Part shown: piece after piece, positions 15,702 through 27,561 of the stretch
Position numbering within the stretch: the first letter of the stretch is position 1
Layout of the letters: the number at the start of each line of letters is the position of its first letter
Assembly: GCA_964614645.1 (NCBI GenBank)
Contig: CAZTMA010000002.1
Coordinates: 33,261-97,260 of the forward strand
Direction of reading: 5' to 3'
From: MWBF01 sp964614645
Lineage (GTDB): Bacteria; Chloroflexota; Anaerolineae; CG2-30-64-16
Length of the DNA stretch: 64,000 nt
Notes under the pieces: generated by a model
Told to the model about the DNA's origin: nothing
Database searches by the model: none
Seen by the model: the letters and a program-made list of their open reading frames with translations, nothing else
Program-made: the position numbers and the translations under genes

Positions 15702-17477
15702 TTACCGATCCACTTCGCCCAGCACGATGTCGACTGCCCCCAGGATGACCACGGCATCCGCGATCTTGTGGCCGATGGTCATCTTTTCGAGGCTGGTCAG
15801 GTTGATGAAGGTTGGCGCGCGGACGTGGTAGCGATAGGGATTCGGCTTGCCGTCGCTGACGACGAAGAAGCCCAGCTCGCCCTTCGGGCCTTCGATGCGC
15901 GCATAGGCCTCGCCCGCAGGCACGCGCACCTGGTATTGCTTCTTGCCCGGCGGCATGATCGGTCCCTCCGGCAGGCCATCGAGCGCCTGTTTCAGGATGC
16001 GCAGGCTCTGGTAGATCTCGTCCATGCGGACCCGGAACCGCGCCCAGACATCGCCTTCGGGCCGCGAGCAGACATCGAATTCGAACCGGTCGTAGATGGA
16101 GTATGGCTCGGCCCGGCGCACGTCATAGGGCACGCCGGACGCACGCAGCATGGGCCCTGCCATGCTGTAGTTGATGGCCTCCTCCGCGGTGAGCACGCCG
16201 ACGCCGTGCGTGCGCGTCTGGAAGATCTCGTTGCCCGCCAGCAGGTTCTCGAAGTCTTCCATCACCTTCGGCAGGCGATTCCAGACGAGGTTGCGCGCCC
16301 GCTCCGCCCATCCCGGGGGGAGGTCTGCGGCGACGCCGCCGAAGCGCATGTAGTTGCACATCATGCGAGACCCGGCGACGGCCTCGAACAGGTCGAGGAC
16401 GAGCTCGCGCTCGCGCATGCCGTACAGCGCAGGCGTGAAGTAGGCGCCCAGGTCGTTGAACAGGAAGCCGACCGCGATGAAGTGGCTGATGATGCGGGTG
16501 AACTCGGCCATGATGACACGGAGATACTCGGCCCGCTCCGGCACCTGCAGGCCCATCAACTTCTCCACCGCCAGGACGTAGCCCAGGTTGTTCGACATGG
16601 AGCTGACGTAGTCCAGCCGGTCGGTGAAGGGGATGTTCATGATGTAGGTGTTGCGCTCGCCGATCTTCTCGTGGCAGCGGTGCAGATAGCCCATTTCCGG
16701 CTCCAGCCCGACCACGTTTTCGCCCTCGACGGCGATGACCATGCGGAACACGCCGTGGGTGCTGGGGTGTTGCGGCCCCATGTTCACCAGGATGCGTTCG
16801 GTCTGCAGATTGGCGCCGTCGTTGTTGCCTGCAGCGGCCGTGCCCGAGGCCTCGTCCACGCCCATGATGCGGCGGTACTGCACTTCGGGCGACCGCCACA
16901 GGTCCGGGTCCCAGCCGACCGGGTAGCTGACGTTATCCTTCCACGGGACGCGGTCCTCGGCCCAGTGGTGCTCGCCGTCGGGATGGCGGCTCTTGAAGGG
17001 CTTGGTTTCCTCCTCGTAGTAAGGTTCCTTATAGTCCTTACGGAGCGGATAGCCCTCGAAGCCTTCCCACAGGAGGATCCTGCGCAGGTTGGGGTGGCCC
17101 TCGAAACGCACGCCCATCATGTCGTAGACCTCGCGCTCCTGGAAGTCTGCGCCGTGCCAGACGGAAGTAAGGGAGGGCATCACGGGATTGGCCTTGTCGG
17201 TGAGCCGGACACGCAAGACGAGCGGGTCTTTCTGTGCAGCCACGTCGTAGAGTTGATACACGACCTCGAAATACTGCGGCCAGTCGATGCTCGTCACCAT
17301 GGAGCAGTAGTCGTAGCCCTGCTGGTCGCGCAGATAGCGCGCCAGCTCGACGATATTGTCGGGTGACACGACCAGGCCGGTCTTCGTGGCTTCCAGTACG
17401 GCCCCCGGAACGACTTCGTTGTATGGGTGGCCGGCCGGTGCCGTCGCTTGCGTCGTTGCAATGGTTTCTACTGTCAT
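15702..17477 (-). CDS. nuoCD: NADH-quinone oxidoreductase subunit C/D fusion
   Basis: One 591-residue chain holds NuoC (residues ~1-190: YDYCSMVTSIDWP, GADFQEREVYDMMGV, HPNLRRILL, GYPLRKDYK) and NuoD (from ~225: MGPQHPSTHGVFR, HRCHEKIGE, DRLDYVSSMSNN, SRMMCNYMRFGG). NuoD forms part of the quinone-reducing site. The linker between them (residues 190-225) is rich in Ala, Gly and Asn. CD fusion is known in other bacteria such as E. coli. A 10-bp hairpin (17497-17522) sits between nuoB and this gene. It is 11 bases from nuoI. Confidence 0.97.
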   Translation of the reverse strand: MTVETIATTQATAPAGHPYNEVVPGAVLEATKTGLVVSPDNIVELARYLRDQQGYDYCSMVTSIDWPQYFEVVYQLYDVAAQKDPLVLRVRLTDKANPVMPSLTSVWHGADFQEREVYDMMGVRFEGHPNLRRILLWEGFEGYPLRKDYKEPYYEEETKPFKSRHPDGEHHWAEDRVPWKDNVSYPVGWDPDLWRSPEVQYRRIMGVDEASGTAAAGNNDGANLQTERILVNMGPQHPSTHGVFRMVIAVEGENVVGLEPEMGYLHRCHEKIGERNTYIMNIPFTDRLDYVSSMSNNLGYVLAVEKLMGLQVPERAEYLRVIMAEFTRIISHFIAVGFLFNDLGAYFTPALYGMRERELVLDLFEAVAGSRMMCNYMRFGGVAADLPPGWAERARNLVWNRLPKVMEDFENLLAGNEIFQTRTHGVGVLTAEEAINYSMAGPMLRASGVPYDVRRAEPYSIYDRFEFDVCSRPEGDVWARFRVRMDEIYQSLRILKQALDGLPEGPIMPPGKKQYQVRVPAGEAYARIEGPKGELGFFVVSDGKPNPYRYHVRAPTFINLTSLEKMTIGHKIADAVVILGAVDIVLGEVDR

Positions 17478-17541
17478 GCTCTATCCCCTGTCCCTGGCTT
17501 AGGCAGCGATCCCTGCCTGAGCTTAGCGCGGTGGACTGGTG

Positions 17542-18189
17542 TTATTCCTGGCTCGCGGCCTGTGCGGCCTCGACAATCTTCTTGAGCGCCTCGCGGTCCT
17601 GCGGATTGTACAGGTCTGGCCCCAGCACCGGCACCGGAATGGACTCGTTCAACTGGTCTTTGCGATACCAGGGAGCGGTCTTGACGGACTGCGTGAAGAC
17701 CTTCTTGTGCACCTGCATCAGGCCGTAGAGCAGCGCCTCGGGCGTCGGCGGGCAGCCGGGCACATAGACATCGACCGGCACGAATTTGTCGATGCCGGAC
17801 ACGACGTTGTAGCCCTCTTTGAATGGCCCGCCGGAAGTCGCGCACGCGCCCATCGCCAGCACGTACTTGGGTTCGGCCATCTGGTTATAAAGGCGCACGA
17901 TATTGGGCAGCATCTTCTTGCTGACCGTGCCTGAGACAATCATCAGGTCGGCCTGGCGCGGGGAGGCGCGCATGATCTCCATGCCGAAGCGGCTGAGGTC
18001 GAACCGGGCGGCCTGCACTGCGATCATTTCGATGGCGCAGCACGCCAACCCGAACATCATCGGCCACATGGAGCGGGCGCGGCCCCAGTTGTAGACGTTG
18101 TCCACGGTGGTCAGGAAGACGTTCTTCTTCAGTTCTTCCGGTAGTTGCTGCCCCGCGGGCAGCTCAGATTCGGGCATTTGCTGGTTCAT
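17542..18189 (-). CDS. nuoB: NADH-quinone oxidoreductase subunit B
   Basis: NuoB binds cluster N2, the last electron carrier before quinone. The 215-residue product shows the cluster cysteines: GLACCAIEMIAVQ, MGACATSGGPF and VPGCPPTPEALLYGL. ASPRQADLMIVSGTVSKKM is also conserved. The N-terminal ~25 residues and the C-terminal ~50 are longer than minimal NuoB. It precedes nuoCD. The membrane subunit genes nuoA, nuoH and nuoJ-N and the NADH module nuoEFG are not in the window. Confidence 0.97.
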   Translation of the reverse strand: MNQQMPESELPAGQQLPEELKKNVFLTTVDNVYNWGRARSMWPMMFGLACCAIEMIAVQAARFDLSRFGMEIMRASPRQADLMIVSGTVSKKMLPNIVRLYNQMAEPKYVLAMGACATSGGPFKEGYNVVSGIDKFVPVDVYVPGCPPTPEALLYGLMQVHKKVFTQSVKTAPWYRKDQLNESIPVPVLGPDLYNPQDREALKKIVEAAQAASQE

Positions 18190-18213
18190 GGCACATCCTT
18201 GTGAACGACAGGC

Positions 18214-18438
18214 TCAGTCGCCGGGCAAGAACCCCGTGCGCTGCCGCTGTTTCTCTTCCATGCGGCCCAAGACATAGACCGTTGCATCTGTAAGATGGCC
18301 GATGCTCACCAACCGCCAGCCGTCCGTCAGCAGGGAATTGACGTTGCTGATTTCGTCGTCGTTGCGCACGGTGACCTGGCGCAATTGGCGGAAGCCCTGC
18401 TCGTTGGGCGTAAGCGTCGCGGAGACAATATCGGACAT
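18214..18438 (-). CDS. Hypothetical 74-residue protein heading the nuo operon
   Basis: A small soluble protein starting MSDIVSATLTPNEQGFRQL with a compact pattern of strands and helices (VTVRNDDEISNVNSLLTDGWRLVSIGHL is split here for length: TVRNDDEIS, NVNSLLTDGW, RLVSIGHLT), ending in a basic tail. The ATG at 18438 is preceded by AAAGGATC. The DGWRLVSIG segment resembles small DUF-type beta-alpha domains that follow a ligand, but I cannot name a family. It lies 24 bases upstream of nuoB on the same transcript, taking the place where nuoA often stands. Confidence 0.65.
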   Translation of the reverse strand: MSDIVSATLTPNEQGFRQLRQVTVRNDDEISNVNSLLTDGWRLVSIGHLTDATVYVLGRMEEKQRQRTGFLPGD

Positions 18439-18518
18439 GCTGATCCTTTCCGAGGGCGGACAGCCGGAAATATAAGCTTGCTGGGCAGGCAGAAGCCGCG
18501 GCATCAGCCGCATAGGGA

Positions 18519-18547
18519 ATTTTACATTAAAAGTCCCATCTTTGCAA
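18519..18547 (-). promoter_or_regulatory. Promoter candidate for the nuo operon
   Basis: On the minus strand TTGCAA (18542-18547) and TAAAAT (18519-18524) are 17 bases apart in an AT-rich patch of a GC-rich region. The predicted leader to the 74-residue gene is about 74 bases. Confidence 0.55.
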
Positions 18548-18709
18548 GTAATTTATGGCACGAACGGGGACACGCCTGGATGGTGAAACACCCTGCCGCC
18601 GCGACGGTTTTCCTCACTCGGGTTTGCGACTTTGGCCCCAAGACATGATACAATGCCATCCTGCCACCCGGCAGAGTAACAGGTCAGCAATCGCCAGCGA
18701 GGTCATGCC

Positions 18710-19551
18710 ATGAAGATCAGTAAGGCCGTCATCACTGCGGCCAGCCCGCGCCAGCGCCCTCTGCCCTTGCAGACGCTCGTGGACCGGGATGGTGTGCAGA
18801 AGTCCGTGCTGCGCATCGTGGTCGAGGAGGCGCTGCGCGCGGGCGTCGAGGAAATTGCCATCGTCGTGTGTCCCGGCGACGAGACGGCCTATGCAGGCGC
18901 CGCAGGTGATGTGGCCGCGCGGCTGACCTTCATCCCCCAGCCTGAGCCGCGCGGCTACGGCCATGCCGTCTACTGCGCGCGCGAGTTCACCGGGCAGGAG
19001 CCCTTCCTGCACCTGGTGGGCGACCACCTGTGGGTGAGCCGGAACGGCCAGGGGTGCGCGGAGCAACTCGTCGAGGTGGCGGAGCGGGAAGCGTGCGCGG
19101 TCTCCGCGGTGCAGGCCTCGCGCGAGACCCTGCTGCCCTACTTCGGCGCGGTGGGTGGGCGGCGCGTGCCGGGACGGCAGGACCTCTACGTCATCGAGAA
19201 TGTCCTGGAGAAGCCGACGCCGACCGAGGCGGAGCAGCATCTGCTCGTGCCCGGCCTGCGTGCGGGGCACTATCTCTGCTTCTTCGGCCTGCACGTGCTG
19301 ACCGCGGGGGTCATGGACATCCTCGGCCGTGCCATCGCCGTGGGACAGGCGCACGTCACGCTCTCGCAGGCGCTGGCCGGGCTGGCCGGCAAGGAGCGTT
19401 ACCTGGCCCTGGAACGCCCCTGGTACCGGTATGATGTCGGCGTGCAGTACGGGCTGCTGACCGCGCAACTGGCGCTGGCGCTGGCCGGCAAGGATCGGGA
19501 GCACGTCCTGGCGCTGCTGCTGGAGCTCCTGGTGCAGCGTGAGACTGCCGG

Positions 19552-19555
<4 letters not shown>
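18710..19555 (+). CDS. Nucleotidyltransferase, GalU/RmlA-like, divergent
   Basis: A 281-residue sugar-nucleotide transferase-fold protein. The N-terminus ISKAVITAASPRQRPLPLQTLVD aligns with the GalU-type AAGLGTRxLPxTK loop, but the GLGTR segment is SPRQR and the Lys is missing, so nucleotide chemistry may differ. Later parts fit: PRGYGHAVYCAREF, FLHLVGDHLW (GD metal site), ENVLEKPTPTEAE and LERPWYRYDVG. Usual GalU length is 290-300. It overlaps the next gene by 4 bases (GTGA), so the pair is probably co-translated. The neighbour also has a nucleotidyltransferase domain, so the two may form a sugar-activation route. Confidence 0.75.
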
Positions 19556-22905
<3,350 letters not shown>

Positions 22906-22943
22906 ACGCTGAGGATTGAATGACAAGGGGGATTCGGTAGGGG

Positions 22944-23510
22944 ATGTTCATACTGTTGACGGGACGGCAAGGCGCCGGCAAGACGACCGCCTGCTGGAAA
23001 GCACTGCCGGGCCTGCGCTCGGCCGGGGTTAAGCTGGCGGGCTTCGTTGCACCGCCCCTCTTGAACGGCACAGGCGACAAGACCGGCATCGAAATGCTGG
23101 ATTTATACACCGGCATCCACCAGACTTTTGCCCGGTTCGTGCAACCCGGCGAAACCCCGACAGTCGGGGACTATCGCATGAGCGCGGAGGCGATCGCATG
23201 GGCCCAGGGGGTCATGGCGGCCGCGCTCATGGCAGACGTGGATTGGCTCGTGATTGACGAAATCGGGCCGCTGGAGCTGCACCAGGGCGACGGCTTCGCG
23301 TTTGCGCTGGAGCCGTTGGGCGATCCTGTGCGCGTGCCCAATGCCATCGTCATCGTGCGCGAGGGCCTCGTGGACGAGCTGGCCGAGCGCGTGGGCCGGC
23401 CCGACGTGGTCGTGCTCCACGTCTCCGAGGAGACCCGTGCGACCATCCCTGCGCAGCTCGTCCGGCTGGTGCGCGCGGTGCAGGTGCAGACAGGCGAGAT
23501 GGCGCCCTGA
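22944..23510 (+). CDS. Nucleoside-triphosphatase, THEP1-like
   Basis: A 188-residue P-loop protein. MFILLTGRQGAGKTTACWKAL carries Walker A; VDWLVIDEIGPLEL is Walker B with the family's DEIGxLEL form, as in THEP1-type NTPases. These hydrolyse nucleoside triphosphates slowly; the biological role is unclear. The frame continues 35 bases after the large fusion gene. A Shine-Dalgarno-like GGTAGGGG precedes the ATG. A metabolic role in nucleotide clean-up beside sugar-nucleotide enzymes is only a guess. Confidence 0.85.
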   Translation: MFILLTGRQGAGKTTACWKALPGLRSAGVKLAGFVAPPLLNGTGDKTGIEMLDLYTGIHQTFARFVQPGETPTVGDYRMSAEAIAWAQGVMAAALMADVDWLVIDEIGPLELHQGDGFAFALEPLGDPVRVPNAIVIVREGLVDELAERVGRPDVVVLHVSEETRATIPAQLVRLVRAVQVQTGEMAP

Positions 23511-23526
23511 AGGAGTGGCCTGAACG

Positions 23527-23751
23527 ATGCAATCCCTGACTCCCTCCGACAAGTATGCTATGGCGGCGTCCATTGCGTTGCTGATCCTGGTGCTGTTCGA
23601 CAACGCCATCCTCATGCTGGTAGTTTCAGTTGCCGGCCTGCTCGCGGGGCTGTGGGTGGTGCGCCAGGGAGAAATGCGGCGCGTCGCCTGGGTTGCTGCG
23701 GCCGCATTCGCGATTGCCCTGGCCTTTGCCCTGGTGGGCCTGTTGAGGTGA
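23527..23751 (+). CDS. Small membrane protein (74 residues)
   Basis: It has two hydrophobic segments, AASIALLILVLFDNAILMLVV and VAWVAAAAFAIALAFALVG (near residues 15-45 and 55-72), with a basic loop between (RQGEMRR), consistent with a two-helix hairpin. AAGGAG lies upstream of the ATG and overlaps the previous gene's end; zwf starts 4 bases after its stop. No family is recognised. Confidence 0.7.
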   Translation: MQSLTPSDKYAMAASIALLILVLFDNAILMLVVSVAGLLAGLWVVRQGEMRRVAWVAAAAFAIALAFALVGLLR

Positions 23752-23755
23752 GACC

Positions 23756-25426
23756 ATGAATCCATCCATCCCCCGTTCGGAGCCGGTCAGCCAGTCGGCG
23801 CCGGTGTCGATCATCATCTTCGGCGCGAGCGGTGACCTGACCGAGCGCAAGCTGATCCCTGCGCTCTATACGCTCTTTGCCGAACACCGCCTGGATGACC
23901 AGTTCGCCGTGATCGGCGTGGCGCGGAGCAAGTTCGGTGAGGACCGCGGCGAACAGGGTTCGGGCGAACAGGGTTCGGGCGAACAGGGTTCGGTCGACCA
24001 GGATGCAGGGTTCCGCGCGCACCTGCGTGACGGGGTGCGCAAACATGCGCGCGTGGCTGCGGAGGATGATGCGGTCTGGGAGGCCTTCGCTGAGCACCTG
24101 CACTATTGCCAGGGCGAGTACGACAAGCCGGAGACCTACCGCAACCTGTCCCGGTGCCTGCTGGAGCTGGACAACAGCTGCCAGACGTGCGGCAACCACC
24201 TCTTTTACCTCTCGACCCCGCCGCAGTTGTACGCGACCATCATCGCGCAGCTGGGCGCCGAGGGGTTGAACCGGAGCGAGGAGGGGTTTGCCCGCATCAT
24301 CATCGAGAAGCCGTTCGGCCATGACCTGCCCAGCGCGCAGGCGCTCAACCGGCACGTCCACGAGGTCTTCGCCGAGGAGCAGGTCTACCGGATCGACCAC
24401 TATCTCGGCAAGGAGACCGTTCAGAACATCCTGGCCTTTCGCTTCGCCAATGCCATCTTCGAGCCGCTGTGGAACCGCAACTATGTCGACCATGTGCAGA
24501 TCACGGCGGCCGAGACGGTCGGTGTGGAGGGCCGGGCCGGCTACTATGAGCAGTCCGGGATGCTGCGCGATGTCTTCCAGAACCACCTCCTGCAACTGCT
24601 GACGCTGACGGCCATGGAACCGCCTGCGGCCTTCAATGCCGAGTTCCTGCGGGACGAGAAGGTCAAGGTCCTCCAGACCGTCCGGCGGCTGCAACCGGAA
24701 GATATTCCGGCGAACACGGTGCGCGGGCAGTACCGGACCTACCGCGATGCGGAGGGCGTGGCGCGCGGGTCAACGACGGCGACGTTCGCGGCGCTGCGGC
24801 TGTACGTGGATAACTGGCGCTGGCAGGGCGTGCCGTTCTACCTGCGGTCGGGCAAGCTGCTGCCGGCCAAAGTGACCGAGGTCACCGTGCAGTTCAAGGA
24901 AGTGCCGCACAAGCTCTTCCCCGCCTGGTCACAGCAGGTTGGTATGCGCAGCAGCGACGGGAGCCGCACGGCCGAAGATGGGGCACCGCATGCCAACTTC
25001 CTCAGCCTGTGCATCCAGCCGGATGAGGGCGTCCACCTGCGGTTCGAGGCGAAGGTGCCGGGCGCGGGGATGCGCATGCACTCGGTCGAGATGGAGTTTC
25101 ACTTCGGCGAGGAGTTTGGCGAGGCTGCGCTGCCCGAAGCGTACGAGCGCCTGCTGCTCGACGCGACCACCGGGGATGCCGCGCTGTTCGCGCGGGCGGA
25201 CGAAATCGGGCTGAGCTGGCAGATTATCGACCCGATCCAGCAGGGTTGGGACCAGGAGAGCGCAACGCTGGCCGGCGGCTGGCAGGTGCAGACTGCACCG
25301 CCGCTGGAGTTCTACGAACAGGGCACGTGGGGGCCGCCGAGCGCGGACCGGCTGTTGACGCAGTCCGGCAGGCACTGGCGGTTGGGCTGCTACGGCTCTG
25401 CGGAGCACCGGATGGCCCGGCGATAG
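23756..25426 (+). CDS. zwf: Glucose-6-phosphate dehydrogenase
   Basis: Zwf oxidises glucose 6-phosphate to 6-phosphogluconolactone with NADP+ or NAD+. The 556-residue protein has the cofactor motif IIIFGASGDLTERKLIPAL, the active-site motif RIDHYLGKETVQN and the family EKPFGHD. Typical length is about 490-510. Two insertions explain the excess: a repeat segment near residues 65-79 (GEQGS three times), and residues near 400-415 (SSDGSRTAEDGAP). GAGGTGAGACC precedes the ATG. The start lies 4 bases after the small membrane protein. It follows the sugar-activation genes but need not be part of that route. Confidence 0.96.
   Translation: MNPSIPRSEPVSQSAPVSIIIFGASGDLTERKLIPALYTLFAEHRLDDQFAVIGVARSKFGEDRGEQGSGEQGSGEQGSVDQDAGFRAHLRDGVRKHARVAAEDDAVWEAFAEHLHYCQGEYDKPETYRNLSRCLLELDNSCQTCGNHLFYLSTPPQLYATIIAQLGAEGLNRSEEGFARIIIEKPFGHDLPSAQALNRHVHEVFAEEQVYRIDHYLGKETVQNILAFRFANAIFEPLWNRNYVDHVQITAAETVGVEGRAGYYEQSGMLRDVFQNHLLQLLTLTAMEPPAAFNAEFLRDEKVKVLQTVRRLQPEDIPANTVRGQYRTYRDAEGVARGSTTATFAALRLYVDNWRWQGVPFYLRSGKLLPAKVTEVTVQFKEVPHKLFPAWSQQVGMRSSDGSRTAEDGAPHANFLSLCIQPDEGVHLRFEAKVPGAGMRMHSVEMEFHFGEEFGEAALPEAYERLLLDATTGDAALFARADEIGLSWQIIDPIQQGWDQESATLAGGWQVQTAPPLEFYEQGTWGPPSADRLLTQSGRHWRLGCYGSAEHRMARR
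23948..23992 (+). repeat. 15-bp tandem repeat, three copies, inside zwf
   Basis: The unit GGCGAACAGGGTTCG is repeated exactly three times and encodes GEQGS three times. The copies are identical, so the expansion is recent and probably varies between strains. Confidence 0.97.
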
Positions 25427-25437
25427 GGGGAATGGCG

Positions 25438-25887
25438 ATGGGCAAGCGCGGGGAAGGCTGGTTCGTGCTGCAGATGGTCTTGTTTGCCGTCATCCTGCTG
25501 GCGCCGCGCATCCCGCCCGTGTCGCTGCCGATCTGGGCACGCGGGCTGGGGCTGGTGATCCTGGGCGTGGGCGGCGTGCTGGGGACGTGGGGGATGCTCG
25601 CGCTGGGTCGCAACCTGACGCCCTTCCCGAAGCCCATCGAAGGCGGCAGCCTCGTCACCGCGGGTCCGTACCGGTTCGTCCGCCACCCCATCTACACGGG
25701 CCTCATCTTCGGCACGCTGGGCTGGGCGCTCTTCCGGTCGAATCTCCTGGGAGTTGTGCTGGCCGTTGCGCTGTTGGTCTTCTTTGACCTGAAGTCGCGG
25801 CATGAGGAGCGTTGGCTGGCGGAGTCATATCCGGGGTACGCGGAGTACAGCCGGCAGGTGAGGAAGCTGATTCCGTTCGTGTATTAG
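25438..25887 (+). CDS. Isoprenylcysteine carboxyl methyltransferase/phospholipid methyltransferase-like protein
   Basis: A membrane methyltransferase-like protein of 149 residues with about four hydrophobic segments. The C-terminal half has the ICMT-type pattern LVTAGPYRFVRHPIYTGLIFG, LLVFFDLKSRHEERWL and YPGYAEYSRQVRKLIPFVY, which forms the SAM-binding pocket in this family. I chose ATG 25438 because AGGGGG lies 8 bases upstream; an in-frame ATG at 25432 sits too close. It follows zwf by 11 bases. The substrate is unknown. Confidence 0.85.
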   Translation: MGKRGEGWFVLQMVLFAVILLAPRIPPVSLPIWARGLGLVILGVGGVLGTWGMLALGRNLTPFPKPIEGGSLVTAGPYRFVRHPIYTGLIFGTLGWALFRSNLLGVVLAVALLVFFDLKSRHEERWLAESYPGYAEYSRQVRKLIPFVY

Positions 25888-25917
25888 GGCAACCACAGAA
25901 GGACGGACCACGCAGAA

Positions 25918-25959
25918 GTAGGGGCGAGAGGCGAGCTTTGCTCGCACCCTCGCCCCTAC
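25918..25959. repeat. GTAGGGGCGAGG-type palindrome
   Basis: GTAGGGGCGAG with GAGGCGAGC faces GCTCGCACCCTCGCCCCTAC around a TTT loop. It lies between two converging genes and may terminate both. A second member of the same type lies at 60806-60879. Confidence 0.8.
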
Positions 25960-25977
25960 ACATTTAACTCGTCGTTC

Positions 25978-26697
25978 TTACAGCCAGCCCTGCCCGCGAC
26001 CGAGGTCGGTCAAGAGCGGCATCTTCACGCGCTTGCCGCTGTACGCCTGGAAGGCGTAGTAGAGGGCCAGTGCATGGGGCACGAAGAAGATGACCCAGAG
26101 GCACGCGAACCCGCAGCCCAGCGTGATCGTCCCCAGGATGATGTATACGACCAGGGCCACGATCTCGTAGATGAAGGCGCCGGCATAGAACAGCAGCGAC
26201 GAGATGGCGTGATGCCGCTGGAACGGCCGGTTCGATGTGTTCGTAGAAAGCAGCTGGATGACCGAGACGATGGGCAGCTGCAGGATGACCATCGTGAACC
26301 AGGCCAGCGCGGACATCAGCCGGTCGTCGTCGGTGCCCTCGGGCGTGTAGGCCGCGGCCTTCTCCCGAGCTGTGTCGCCGGTCCATGTTTCGCCCATCCG
26401 TGTGGGCGGCAGGAGCGGCACCGCCGGCTCAGCAGGCGGCAGCTCGACCGGCTCCACAGGCGGCTCAACAAGCGGCTCAACATCCACCGGTGCCTCCACC
26501 GGTTCCTCAGGTGGCGGCGGGGGCGTCAATTCACTCTCCAGGTCGCGCAGGCCGGCCGTGATGGAATCTGCGGCGCTCGTGACCTGCTCGCCCAACTCCT
26601 CTTCCGGTTTTACTGGCTCCGGCGCATCCTCCAGCGTCCACGATTCGGGTTCTTGCGGTTGCTCAGGCAGGTCGTCCCTGCGCTCTTCCTCTGACAT
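25978..26697 (-). CDS. DUF4870-like membrane protein with acidic/proline-rich N-terminus
   Basis: A 239-residue protein. Residues 1-120 are acidic and proline-rich (EEPVEAPVDVEPLVEPPVEP), probably disordered. The C-terminal half has three membrane segments starting ALAWFTMVILQLPIVSVIQLL and RPFQRHHAISSLLFYAGAFI, matching DUF4870-type small membrane proteins, which have a conserved NRPFQRHHA-like loop. I chose ATG 26697 because GGGGAGG lies just upstream. Function unknown. It is divergent from the LiaF-like gene at 26906. Confidence 0.75.
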   Translation of the reverse strand: MSEEERRDDLPEQPQEPESWTLEDAPEPVKPEEELGEQVTSAADSITAGLRDLESELTPPPPPEEPVEAPVDVEPLVEPPVEPVELPPAEPAVPLLPPTRMGETWTGDTAREKAAAYTPEGTDDDRLMSALAWFTMVILQLPIVSVIQLLSTNTSNRPFQRHHAISSLLFYAGAFIYEIVALVVYIILGTITLGCGFACLWVIFFVPHALALYYAFQAYSGKRVKMPLLTDLGRGQGWL

Positions 26698-26905
26698 CTG
26701 TTCCTCCCCGTGTTGCTGCAACCGGCTCCGTGCCCGTTGCGCTGCACTACACTTCTAAACCCCTTTACGCATTCCATCGACAGAAGTTTCAGCCGGCTGG
26801 CCCAGCGCGGAGCCGGGAAGGTCATGCAACTTCCCCCGCAGCGATGCGTATAGAGCTACGACAGTTCATGATGCGAGCTGCCAAACATTCAGAGAGAGGG
26901 TCCAA

Positions 26906-27544
26906 ATGAACGAGCGCAATAATCCTGCCTTCATCGGTGTCGCGCTGCTGCTGATTGCAGTGGGCGTGTTGTTCCTGCTCCAGAACTTCGGCCTGATGGC
27001 CCTGGACAACCTGATCTGGTTGATTATCTTCGGTGTGGGCGGCCTGATCTTCCTGTTCGTCTTTGCGATGGACCGGGAGCAGTGGTGGGCGCTCATTCCG
27101 GGGTTCACGTTGTTGGGCCTCGCCACGCTGATCGGGTTCGGCGATCAACTGGGCGCGCTGGCCCCGGCCCTGTTCCTGGGTTCCATCGGTCTGAGCTTTG
27201 CGGTGATTTATCTCATCCGCCGCGGCGACTTCTGGTGGGCCATCATTCCGGGCGGCGTTCTGCTGTCACTGGCGCTGATGCTGGCCCTGTCGCCCTACCT
27301 GGAAGGCGTCGCGATGCCGGCAATCCTGTTCCTGGGAATGGCCGTCACCTTTGCGCTGGTCTACCTGGTGTCGCTCGGCCAGGAGCGGATGACATGGGCG
27401 CTCGTGCCCGCGGGCATCCTGGGCGTGATGGGCATCATGATGTCCCTGTCGCTCGGCGGGCTGATCAACTACATCTGGGCTCTCGCCCTGATCGTCGTGG
27501 GCGCGTACATGCTGCTGCGGGCCTTCCGGCCGCGGTTCCAGTAA
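26906..27544 (+). CDS. Multi-pass membrane protein, LiaF-TM-like
   Basis: A 212-residue, almost entirely hydrophobic protein. The start NPAFIGVALLLIAVGVLFLL and NFGLMALDNLIWLIIFGVG match the LiaF N-terminal transmembrane pattern (a GLxLIxxGxxFLLxN motif). About seven membrane segments in four repeats of a two-helix unit are visible. It heads a three-gene set with PspC-like and LiaF-like proteins. These sets respond to cell-envelope stress in Firmicutes (known for LiaF/PspC); here no histidine kinase or regulator is adjacent. Confidence 0.7.
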   Translation: MNERNNPAFIGVALLLIAVGVLFLLQNFGLMALDNLIWLIIFGVGGLIFLFVFAMDREQWWALIPGFTLLGLATLIGFGDQLGALAPALFLGSIGLSFAVIYLIRRGDFWWAIIPGGVLLSLALMLALSPYLEGVAMPAILFLGMAVTFALVYLVSLGQERMTWALVPAGILGVMGIMMSLSLGGLINYIWALALIVVGAYMLLRAFRPRFQ

Positions 27545-27561
27545 CACAGGAGTTGCATGAG

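Noticed and set aside
18624..18654. TTGCGA and TACAAT as a promoter for the GalU-like gene
   Set aside because: The spacer is 19 bases and the -35 is weak. The -10 alone is not enough to annotate.
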